Assembly (NCBI RefSeq): GCF_027579695.1
Contig: NC_083576.1
Location: forward strand, 33,755,260 to 33,819,259
DNA from: Neoarius graeffei
Taxonomy: Eukaryota > Chordata > Actinopteri > Siluriformes > Ariidae
DNA: 64,000 nucleotides
Reading direction: 5' to 3'
The notes beneath the pieces are model-generated. The model ran no database searches, had not been told where the DNA came from, and saw only the letters and a program-made list of their open reading frames with translations. Every line of letters starts with the position of its first letter. The stretch's first letter is position 1. The translations under genes and the position numbers were made by a program. Shown here piece after piece: positions 10,601-22,600 of this stretch.

Positions 10601-13600
10601 AAATAGGGCTGCCTGGACACCCGGAATTCTGCCTCAACCTGCTGTTACCCAGAGCTTCAGCTAGGCTGTGACTATCAAGTGTGAGCCGCCTGTGTGTAAA
10701 GTTCCTGCTAGCAACTTCCAGTTTCTCAGACCTGCTGCTGAGCAATTCCAGCGTTATGGATGTGACACTTGAACTCAAAATGGCAACAAATGACCCAGTG
10801 CATGTTTTATTGTCTCCCAGTATTTAAACAGGTGTTGCATATTTTAAGGCTGTACCATACTGGAGAAGTGATAGAACAAGAACAATTCCCATAGTACATC
10901 TAGGGCATGCCAGGAAATGCCAATAAAAGATGCGTTATGGATGTGACAGAAAAAGTATCACTTTTCTTGGGTGACTGTACATTTTTATCAAACTCTGTGA
11001 AATTGTAAACCTAATGTCGAAATGGAGATATCCATTTGATAGAGGGGTCCAAGGTGAATATTAAAAAATCTCTGTTTAAAATATTTTGTATTTCATGCAG
11101 AGTTTCGGAAGGAAAAGTCAGCGTTATGGATGTGACGAAATTCCGTTATGGATGTGACGCAGTCTGAAATAGACATGGCATAAGTTTAGAAAATCAGCAA
11201 TTTAACCACCATAACCCTTTGAAAAACTCTCTAAATATCAGCTAAAACTATCAAAGTTCTTAAATAATATTTAGGATGGCTATTGTTTTGCTGTTTTGTG
11301 GATTTTAGCATACATTTCTGTGGCTTGTGGCAATAATATAGAATTGTACATGATCAAAGTTGATTTTAGCTTGGGTTTTACATTATAAGAAAGAAAGACT
11401 GACAGTGACATATTAGGTGATCAAAATATTTATTTATGTATTTATTTATTTGTTTATTTATTTAGTTTGTTTAGTTTGAAATTTGGGATCTCCTGTGAGG
11501 TTGACATTTACATGGAATTGCCCTGCTGTCACATTTACTCCATCGCCACAGGACTTTCCTATTCTCTTCTCTTAATGAAGCACTTTGCACAGGAAGGTAA
11601 GACAAATGATGTCGTGCCCCCATCATGTTGCCTCTCGAGACCTGATGCCAAGTGGTGCACACAAAGTGCCACAGACCTGACAGGTATGGAAGTTGCCCCG
11701 CAGTGACAACTGACTTGCTGAGTGATGCCATCCACTGGCCATTTGAGTGGCTCTTCCACATGCCATCTGGTGGTGTGCCATTGATCCTGTTGGGTTTATC
11801 TGCCACGCTGCACCGAAAAGCGCCCTGCTGCCAGAGCCTTATTGGTGATGTACTATTTAACCCATAGCTGGAACCCAGGCAGGTGCTACCACTCTGGATC
11901 AGAGTGGACCTGGGAGAAATGGTGATTAAGGGGTAACTCAACTTTCCCCCAATACTCAAGTCCTTTTGGACCTGAGACTCCCCACCGGTTGCAGTTTAAA
12001 GTCATAACCAAGACAAGGAATGACAGTGTAGTGCATTATGGATAGAAATGGAGACTAGAATAGATAACTTGGGGGAGAATAAAATAGAATATGACAAAAT
12101 GGTATACATTAAAGGGTACCTGTAGTGAATTTTAATTACTAGCTATTTCAAAAGCTCACATATGAGACCAGTGGTTCTGTCATGTAATGTTCGTCACAAG
12201 CACTTGTCAAGTACGCGCAAGTTTTAAGTCATTGCTCTGCCAGTCAGGCATGGTCAGTGACGTTGTCTCCTTCATGGGCTGTTCCGGCACTGGTAATGAC
12301 GCGTAGTGGTTGTTTTGTCCGATTGGCTGGGCTGCAGTGGACTGGTCACTGACCCCGTGCTGCAAACACCAGTCTAAGATAACACATTATCAACTAACCT
12401 GCTCATAAGAAATAGAAGAAATATTTACTTACTCGAGCTGATCTTTGGTTGGATCGAGTCAAAGTTTTTAAAAAGAAAAAAGGGCACTGTTCATTGCAGT
12501 TCTCAAGATTGAACCGAATTGCTGTCCTGAAATTGAATCGCTGTCCTGAATCATTCGAGGCACAGAAAATCCGCGTGCCAACTTGCAACAAGTTTTACCT
12601 CCAAATAGCCCAAACTGTGTCAGACAGATTTTATTCTGTTTACGGTGGGCGTTCCCGCTGCGAAAGAGAAACCAGTCAAAACCGAAAGAGTGAAAGTGAT
12701 TTATCATGCTGTTACCATCCCTGTGTCTGAAATTGCTCACTCATTCACGATTCCCTATATAGTGAATTACTATATAGTGAGTTCATTGGTAAAATGAAAA
12801 AACGCTTTCGGATACTAGTCCATCGCGCTGGTATTTACGTCATTACTGTTGCACAATTAAAACGTGCCATATCAGCCGACTGGTGGGTTTTCAAAATGAT
12901 AAATACATGCATGTATTTTTATGATAATACACATACTGAGCATATTTCCCACATTAATCAAGACAAAGTACCTGCATCTTTCAGGTTTTTTTTTTTTTTT
13001 TAAATCAAGGCTGAATACTTTCTTCTTTGCTGCTGCCTTTTATTAAATCAAATTTGAGACTTTTTTAAATTTGATTTCTTTCAGCGCGACTGCAATGCAT
13101 GATTGGATATATTGCTTGGGTAGAGACCATTGGTTGTACACTACTTTTCATGATGCATTGTGGGATACTTTGAGTACACTATATAAGGCGTAATAATCCT
13201 CACTATTGCTTCAGACAGCACTGCAAAATGGCATCCTCACTTTTATATAGTGAGTAGGGAGCAATTTTGGACACGGGGCATGTGAATAGTCTTTTATGAA
13301 TGCAGAAGTGGGCGCTCAGCCCTCCGACTCCGGTGTGACCGAGTAAGGTGACAAGTTTTATGTTTCTTCTAATTTAGATAATTTAAAAGCTATAATATTT
13401 GGCAGTGGGCACATAGGAAAGTGTAAAGTATAAAGTTTCTGTATGCTTGTATGATTTAAAAAAAAACTCGCGAAGATATTTCTCAATACGTGACCACCTT
13501 CTAAACCTGTCAAGCTTCGCCAGCGAAGCTCTCGACCCCAAACTACAACCAAATCTACTTGCACATAATGCTATGAAATAATAGATCTCGTCTCATCTTC

Positions 13601-16600
13601 CGCTTTATCCGGGACCGGGTTGCGGAGGCAGCAGTCTAAGCATGGAAACCCAAACTTCCCTTTCCCCAGACACCTCGGCCAGCTCCTCGGGAAGAACACT
13701 GAGGCGTTCCCAGGCCAGCCGAGAGATACAATCCCTCCAGCGTGTCCTGGGTCTTCCCCGGGGCCTCTTCCTGGGGGGACATGCCTAGAACACCTCCCCA
13801 GGGAGGCGTCCAGGAGGCATCCGAAAAAGATGCCCGAGCCACCTCAGCTGATTTCCTCTTGATGTGGAGGAGCAGCGGCTCTACTCCGAGCTCCTCCCAA
13901 GTGACTGTGCTTCTCACCCTATCTCTAAGGGAGCTCCCAGCCACCCTGCGAAGAAAACTCATTTTGGCTGCTTGTATCCGCGATCTTGTTCTTTCGGTCA
14001 TTACCCAAAGCTCATGACCATAGGTGAGAGTTGGAACGTAGATCGACCGGTAAATTGAGAGCTTCGCCTTTTGGCTCAGCTCCTTCTTCACCACGACGGA
14101 CCGGTAAAGCGACCGCATCACTGCGGAGGCTGCACCGATCCGCCTGTAGATCTCACGCTCCATCCTTCCCTCACTCGTGAACAAGATCCCGAGATACTTA
14201 AAGGTGGGGTATGAGATTTTGGAATAACGGTTCCCGCAAGCCATATTTTGAAAAGAAACACGTCCGCCCTCGCCATGCTCTCACCCCCCGTGTCTCTACC
14301 CCTCCTCCCCCTTATAAAGCCTGAGAAAATCAGCCTTTATAATGGGTGTCTATTGCGTTACACACCAGTGGAGCAGAGTGTAGAGAGCTTGGAAAAATAG
14401 CTCAAACTTTCTCATTTAAACTGTGTTTTCAGCCCCAATTTTCACTCCTCACACAATTTTTTCAAAAGTAGTAGCCACACTTGTCCTGATTCACACAATG
14501 TGTTTACCTACACGATAGGACTTGCAGTTTTTGAATGAGAAGCCTGAAAGTGAAGAGAGGACAGCCGCGCAGCCACATATGCCGCTTTTCCACTACAAAC
14601 GCGGCTGAGCCGTGCCGTGCCGAGTCGAGCTGAGTCGAGCTGAGCGGGGCTGTTGGAGTTGCATTTCGACTACAACCGCGCTGAACCGTGCTGGCTGGAA
14701 GTGGGTGGACACATTGGGTGGAGTTAGCGAAAGTGGGTGGACGTCACGTGATGTCGTTAAGCAGCGCAAACAGTGACATCAGTGACAGTGGCGGAACAAG
14801 TCAGAGCCGGGCCGGGGGCGGGGCAAATGACCGGGCCCTTTATTAAAGCTTATCATAACATCATTTTAGGCTACAAAATGTCCGCAACTGCGGTGTTTAC
14901 CAATTTCAACACTACCGGGTGCAACTATATGTTATTTAGTACATCAAGTCCTTCAAACGAACATGTAACTCAGAAACAAAAAGCATTAGGATACTGTACA
15001 TGGCTCATAATAAAACATCAATAGCCTATACTGCGCACATTATTTGAAGGGCATACGAATGAGCGCTCAGAGTGGTGACAGGAAGAGTCAGAAATAAAAG
15101 GAGGGCGGTGCAAACCTCACTGAATGCACTGTGTTTACCAATTTCAACACTACGGGGTGCAACTATGTTATTTTGTACATTAAGTCCTTCAAACGAACAT
15201 GTAACTCAGAAACAAAAAGACATTAGGCGACATACTGTACATGGCTCATAATAAAACATCAATAGCCTACTGCGCGCATTATTTGAAGGGCATACGACGA
15301 GCCTTGCGCTCCGCGAACTCGTCCACGATGCTCTGTATGTCACAGCTTTTAAGCGGTAGTCTCACGACCCGGATAGTAAACAATAAACATGGAGGACATG
15401 GAGTCGTTAGTGTTGCTGGTCTTGGTGCTGTGGCTTGTTGTCACCGACAACGCCAACAGATACTGGCAAGAGCGTATAGATGAGGCGAGGCGCATAAGGC
15501 TTCAGAAATTCTCGCAATTCGTAATTCTTCTTCTTCCGGGTTTGCGGTGTTTACAGATCCCAGCGCGCTCGCGGGGCGTGTGTGGGCATGTGAGGACACG
15601 CCTCCTCACCAATCAGTGCACAGGGGAGTGTCTGCTCACGCCCCCAACCTCACTCGGCACGGCTTGGCTCGCTTCAGCCCCACTCCAAAACGGTGCGAGT
15701 TTTAGGGGCTAAGCAGGGCTGAAACGAGCTGAGTCGTGCTGGTTTTTGGTAGTCGAAACGCGAGCCGTGTCGGGCTGAAGTGAGCTGAAACGAGCTGAAG
15801 TGAGCTGAAAAAGGGTAGTGGAAAAGGGCCAATAGACTGCCATTATAAACTTGGCAGAAAAGTCACTCGTTTTTAACTCGCTCTAGTGACCTCATTTTTT
15901 ACACTGCAGACAAAAAAATTACATCAGTGTGTTCAGGAGATCCTTGTGGCACTCACTGTGAAAGGATTTTGTGAATATCTCCTTCCGTTTCCGTGTAAAT
16001 TCCCGTTGTTTGGAGGGAGCGCACTGAGAAAATCCTGCGCTCTGTGTGACACTCTGCTCGCTCTCTCTCTCTCTCTCACACACACTCACACACACACAGA
16101 AGGGACAGGCTGCTCGCGGGCTTCAGTCTGATTGACGTGTCAGTATCCAATCATTTTGAGGTGGTACCTCGATATGATTGGATGGCGTTTTTTCCTTTAT
16201 TTTACACTGTAGACTGGATTAAAATATTTCGTTTTTGGGTCAAACCTTCTATTGTACTGCTTGCAACATGGGTGTGAGGAGCTTTTCAAGCAATATGGTA
16301 AAAAATACTCCTGAAAAAAATCTCATACCCCACCTTTAAACTCTTCCACTTGAGGCAGGACTTCTCCACCAACCTGGAGAGGGCAAGCCACCCTTTTCCG
16401 GTCGAGAACCATGGCCTCGGACTTGGAGGTGCTGATTCTCATCCCAGCCGCTTCACACTCGACTGCAAACTGCCCCAGTGCATGCTGAAGGTCCTGGTTT
16501 GAAGAAGCCAACAGGATAACATCATCCGCAAAAAGCAGAGATGAAATCCTGTGGTTCCCAAACAGGATTCCTTCCGGCCCCTGGCTGCGCCTAGAAATTC

Positions 16601-19600
16601 TGTCCATAAAAATTATGAACAGAACCGGTGACAAAGGGCAGCCCTGCCGGAGTCCAACATGCACTGGGAACAGGTCTGACTTACTGCCGGCAATGCGAAC
16701 CAGACTCCTGCTCCGTTCGTACAGGGACCGGACAGCCCTTAGCAAAGAGCCCCGAACCCCATACTCCCAAAGCACCCCCCACAGAATACCACGGGGGACA
16801 CGGTCGAATGCCTTCTCCAGATCCACAAAGCACATGTGGACTGGTTGGGCAAACTCCCATGAACCCTCGAGCACCCTATGAAGGGTATAGAGCTGGTCCA
16901 GTGTTCCGCGACCAGGACGAAAACCGCATTGTTCCTCCTGGATCCGAGGTTTGACTATTGGTCGAATTCTCCTCTCCAGTACCCTGGAGTAAACCTTCCC
17001 TGGGAGGCTGAGAAGTGTGATTGCCCTATAATTGGAGCACACTCTCCGGTCCCCTTTCTTAAAAAGAGGGACCACCACCCCAGTCTGCCACTCCAGAGGC
17101 ACTGTCCCTGACTGCCACGCGATGTTGCAGAGGCGTGTCAACCAAGACAGCCCCACAACATCCAGAGACTTGAGATACTCAAGGCGGATCTCATCTACCC
17201 CCGGTGCCTTGCCACCGAGGAGCTTGCAAACCACCTCAGTGACTTTGGCTTGTGTAATGGACGAGTCCACCTCTGAGTCATCAGCCTCCGTCTCCTCAAT
17301 GGAAGACATGACGGTGGGATTGAGGAGATCCTCAAAATATTCCTTCCACCGCCCGACAATGTCCCCAGTCGAGGTCAACAGCTCCCCACCCGCACTGTAA
17401 ACAGTGTTGGCAGAGTACTGCTTCCCCCTCCTGAGGCGCTGGACGGTTTGCCAGAATTTCTTCGAGGCCGACCAATAGTCCTTCTCCATGGCCTCCCCGA
17501 ACTCCTCCCAGTTCCGAGTTTCAGGGATCCCAGACGTCCGCTATTTAGCGGAATTCCGCTATTTTTCTAGCCAAAGTGATGTTTTTTTTTTTTTTTAAAT
17601 ATCTTGTATATCCGTTAAAAATATGTTTAAGTAAAATGACCAGCAGAATATGTTCTGATTTGGTTTGCTTGTTTAGCGATGTTTTTCTCGGCTTCGTTTG
17701 TTCTCGTTGACATTCGGGAACACTCGGAAGTTAAATTGATGTAAATACCGCGAGACTGTACGCGATAGAACAAGAAAACAGTATGGCTGCGCCCATTTGC
17801 TAGAAAATGTGTTTTAACTCTGTTCGTGCTTTTGTTTCTAATGCGTTGAACTTAATTCAGTATGCAGGGCTGTGAAATTTCCGCGGATTCTGTCGCGAAA
17901 AATATCATCTTCACAAAACGTCTATTTTTGCATTAAATCATTGGGGGGGGGGGGGGGTCTAGTCGCTTTTAATCGCCTTGCACGAGACCGGCGGCTCAAT
18001 ACAGCCGGACTCGCAGAGTTTTATGCCAGCTGAGCGTGGAACACGTCTTGACTGTGACTCGTGCATGACAGAGCTAAAAATAGCTATTGCGTGACCTGGC
18101 ACCGCGTACGTGAATTCTGTACTTACAGGATGCAAGATCAGACATAGTTAAGATGCCATCAAAAAGGAAAGCTAAGGAGGTGTTTGAGAGAGATGCAAAG
18201 AGGGCTAGAAAAGAACACACAGACAGACTGAAGGAAAAGATGAAAAGAACAAGTTTGCAAAACTGAAAGAGATGTGTTAAAGAAAAGAAAATTAAAATAC
18301 TTTCATTAGATGCTGTTTGACAGACTATGAACATTTTGTAAATAGCTTTAATAGAGGAATGCAAATACTATAGAACTAATAACTAATAGCCTTACTGAAA
18401 GATGAATTGAAAGAAATAGCTGGGAGTGATGCAAAGAGGAATAGAAGGAGCCAGAAGTAAAAGAAAAGATGTAAATAATATATTAGATAAGAAACATTAG
18501 TTTTTTTAAACTTTTGCTCTGTAGACAAGAGACATTGTGACAGATTCTTGGAAAAAGCCAGGACATAATACAAGAATTAAGTGTAATTTGTTAGACAACA
18601 GGTGTATCTCACTTAAATATTGAGCATGATTTTTCACAAAGTCATTTTGAAAGGCCCATCAAAGTTTTCTTTTATTAACATTTCTTTAAATTATTTACAC
18701 ATTTTTTTTTACTTTTATTTTGATTAAGAGATAAAATACATAGGCACTTATTAGATATTTCAAGGTATTTTACATGGATCTTTCATTTTAAAAGAGAAAA
18801 CTGTTGATAGGTATTTTATATGGCAAAATGAAGACCAAGACTAGTCAAATATTTACTTGTTGAGATCAGTTTTTTACTTGCAGGAAATGCTCAGAATACA
18901 CCATATAACACCTAAAATGGCTTGGTGTCTGGGGCCCGCAGGGCCCCAGACCCCCGGCTTATGCTGGGGGGCTGTGCCCCACAGACCCCCCCCCCTTTTC
19001 CTCGGATTTCTTATTTACAATTTCACAGCCTTGAATATGTCGTGGAAGAAAGATATCGTCCATAAAAGAGATAGCTGAACAGTGTCTGGGTTAGAAGAAG
19101 TATATTCTTCAAAGCTATATTTTCATCTAATTTTTATAGCTAAATAATTTTTTTTGCCACTTATGTCATTGATTACAAAATATGCCATCAAATAGATACA
19201 CATTATTGTTAAATTCTGTTGCTTTTCTATGTTAAATCTATGTAAAAAATGTGTTCTATAGCATCTTTAAATGTTAAAATCTCAACAGCTTCAGGGGGCT
19301 TGCAGCCCCCTTGACCCCTGCTGATAGTTTCTTACATTCCTCTATTTTTTTCAATTACTGCTGGGATCCCTGGAGTTTTTGCCTCCGCAACTGCCCGAGC
19401 TGCACCACGCCTGGCCTGCCGATACCTGTCAGCTGCCTCAGGAGTCCCGGAGGTCAACATGGCCCGATAGGACTCCTCCTTCAGCTTGACGGCATCCCTT
19501 ACTTCTGGTGTCCACCACCAGGTTTGGGGATTGCCGCCACGACAGGCACCGGAGACCTTGCGGCCACAGCTGTGTCCACAATGGAGGTAGAGAACATGGT

Positions 19601-22600
19601 CCACTCAGACTCAATGTCCCCCGCCTCCCTCAGAAGCTGGGAAAAGCTCTCCTGGAGGTGGGAGTTAAAGACCTCCCCAACAGAGTGCTCGGTCAGACGT
19701 TCCCAGTAGACCCTCACCATACGTTTGGGCCTGCCAGGTCTGTCCAGCTTCCTCCTCCGCCAGCGGATCCAACTCACCACCAGGTGGTGATCAGTTGACA
19801 GCTCAGCCCCTCTCTTCACCAGAGTGTCCAAGACATAGGGCCGGAGATCAGATGAAATGACAACAAAGTCTATCATTGACCTCCGACCTAAGGTGTCCTG
19901 GTGCCACGTGCACTTATGGACACCCCTATGCTCGAACATGGTGTTCGTTATGGACAAACTGTGACTAGCACAGAAGTCCAATAACAAAACACCACTCGGG
20001 TTCAGATCGGGGAGGCCGTTCCTCCCAACCACGCCCCTCCAGGTGTCACTGTCGTCGCCCACGTGAGCACTGAAGTCCCCCAGTCGCACAATGGAGTCCC
20101 CAGTCTGAGCATCCCTCAGTACCTCTCCCAGGGACTCCAAGAAGGCCGGATACTCTATACTGCTATTCGGCCCGTAGGCACAAACAACAGCAAGAGCCCT
20201 CTCCCCAATCCGAAGGCGTGGAGAGGTGACCCTCTCGTTCACTGGGGTAAATTCCAACACATGGTGGCTGAGCTTGGGAGCTATAAGCAAGCCCACACCA
20301 GCCTGCCACCGCTCACCATGGGCGACTCCAGAGAAGTGGAGAGTCCAGCCCCTCTCGAGGAGCTGGGTTCCAGAGCCCAAGCTGTATGTGGAGGTGAGCC
20401 CGACTATCTCTAGCCGGTACCTCTCAACCTCCCGCACAAGCTCAGGCTCTTCGCTGGGGGGGAAAGTGACATTCCATGTCCCAACAGCTAGCTGCTGTGT
20501 CCGGGGATCAGGTCGTTGAGGCCCCTGCCTTCGACTGCCACCCAATCCACACTGCACCAGTTCCCTACTGCTACCTCTGTGGGTGGTGAACCCACAGGAG
20601 GTCGGGCCCACGTCACCTCTTCGGGCTAAGCCCGGCCAGGCCCCATGGGCAAAGGCCCGGCCACCAAGCGCTCGCATACAAGCCCCAACCCCAGGCCTGG
20701 CTCCAGGGTGGGGCCCCGGCTGCGCCATACCGGGCGACATCACGGTCCTTGATGGTTTCTCCATAAGGGTTTTGGTGAACTGCTCTTGGTCTGGCCTGTC
20801 ACCTAGGACCTGTCTGCCTTGGGAAACCCTGACCGGGGCATAATGCCCCTGACAACATAGCTCCTAGGATCATTCAAGCACACAAACCCCTCCACCACAA
20901 TAAGGTGGCAGTTCTAGGAGGGGAATAATAGATCTGTGGTATAAAATAAAGATCCATTACAAGTATTAGATCTATATTTATTCAATGTGTTCTGAAGTTA
21001 CTTAACTGGGAATCTCGACCCACATAACACTGCTTGTTTACTTGCACCCAATAACCTGGAATCAACGACTACGCCACTTCCGGATGGCAATGGCTGCTCC
21101 CCATGGTTCTGCCTCCGTGGGTAATTCACGGAATAAAATTGTCCACAAAAGTGCTTCTTTGGTGTTTTTTGTTTTTTTTAAACTGTCTTTTGTCTGTAAG
21201 TAATACATAAGGCATGATTTAATGTTGTAAGCATGACCAGTACACTTTAAGATAGAACATGGAGAATAGAATGCATGGTCACAGAACAGAAGAGAACATG
21301 ACAAAAAAATAATAATATAGAATAGACAAGAATGTGCCGATTCTGTTAGCCTTTGTAATTACTTGTACCATCCCCTATTAGGTAAAAAATTAGGATTCTC
21401 CATCCTAATATTATCTAATAGTGGATGGTACAATAATTACAAACGCTAACAATCAGCACATTCCAATTGTAACTATAGTCATATTGTAACTATAATCACT
21501 CTTGCAATAATAATTTCAATAAGTGGTTAATGTTCTGTTCCCTCTTCATTTATTCTCCATTCAAAAGGCACAACTGAGTCACACAGGTTGATAAGGGTGT
21601 AACAGACTAACAATTTTCTTTCTGCTCTTAATCTTTTCTGTTCTTTCAGGATCTATGCATGTTACTCCTTGTTGGATTTTTTTTTTTTTTCTTATGCCCC
21701 CGGTAGGGGTCGACCGATAATCGGCCTGGCCGATATATCGGGCCGATATTCTGCATTTTTAGGGTTATCGGTATCGGCCATAATTTCCACCGATATGCCG
21801 ATAACATGCCTTTTTGCAGCCATTTCGTTCCTTACGCGACTGTCACTGCACGTCCTTTCCTGCACTCGCCTCTCTGAGTTCAAGAACACGGTCCCGCCCA
21901 CCACAACATCTGATTTGTTTGGCACAAGAGATATAGCCAATCGACACGCGCAGCTAAACACTCTGAACTGTTTCAAGGCGCCCGTATCAAGGTAAGGACA
22001 CGCTGCTTTTCCCGCAATAAGTCACAAACACACAAGTTGCAAAAGCACAACATCATTATATGTTTACATTCTTCATCTACTACTCGTTAAAATTGTCCAT
22101 TTGCATCTGTGTAGCCAGGCAAACTTAGCTTACGGAAGGAAGCACTTGAATTAGCCTACAACCAACTAGTCTCGCTGAAACAGCATAACGTAGGCTGCGG
22201 TCATTTTTAAATCCCCGTCTGGAAACGTTGTGAATGTGTCAGTAGTTCTACTCGAACAGTAGAATGACAGCCATACAGAGAGGTGGTCAAGGGAAGAAGA
22301 AATAAAACGTAGTGTTTGTGTTCTGTAGGCTAGCGCAAGCCTACTGGCTATTTGTTATGATGATGAGTAAACTTCATGACGTGACTCATGCTCAGAAAGC
22401 GCACTGCACTTGTATGTTAGGTAACTTTATAAAGCGCTGTTTGAACATTTAAACAAGCCAGGTGTGACTAGTATTTATAATTCTTGCGCAAGTGATTCTC
22501 CTCGCTAGCGCTTCTGATTCGGAAAGCGATATACTCTTAAAGGAGCAGCCGCTCCTAATAGGGAGTGATAGCCGACTTTACTGTATGTTTGATTTTACTT

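Larger units (their letters stand above)
13577..20930 (-). mobile_element. APE-type LINE retrotransposon, cut by two DNA transposons
   Basis: One LINE is spread over three blocks. From 20764 down to about 19500 is the endonuclease: [43 protein letters not shown] and [10 protein letters not shown]. From 19604 to 19371 is the linker [18 protein letters not shown], in another frame. From 17523 to 16340 is reverse transcriptase: [36 protein letters not shown] and the catalytic [10 protein letters not shown]. From 14197 to 13636 is the post-RT part: [17 protein letters not shown] to [10 protein letters not shown]. The middle and last blocks rejoin exactly once the TTAA element is removed (EEF|KYLG). 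At least one frameshift near 19560 breaks the frame. The endonuclease has Ser where family members usually have Asn in GDFNAHVG. The clade is uncertain (RTE/Rex-like). Confidence 0.88.

Noticed and set aside
16615-17400. + strand frames opposite the reverse transcriptase
   Set aside because: They are antisense shadows; the - strand holds the FADD and QGCPLSP motifs.
20063-20843. Several + strand frames opposite the LINE endonuclease
   Set aside because: They are antisense shadows of the LINE, whose - strand frame shows clear enzyme motifs.
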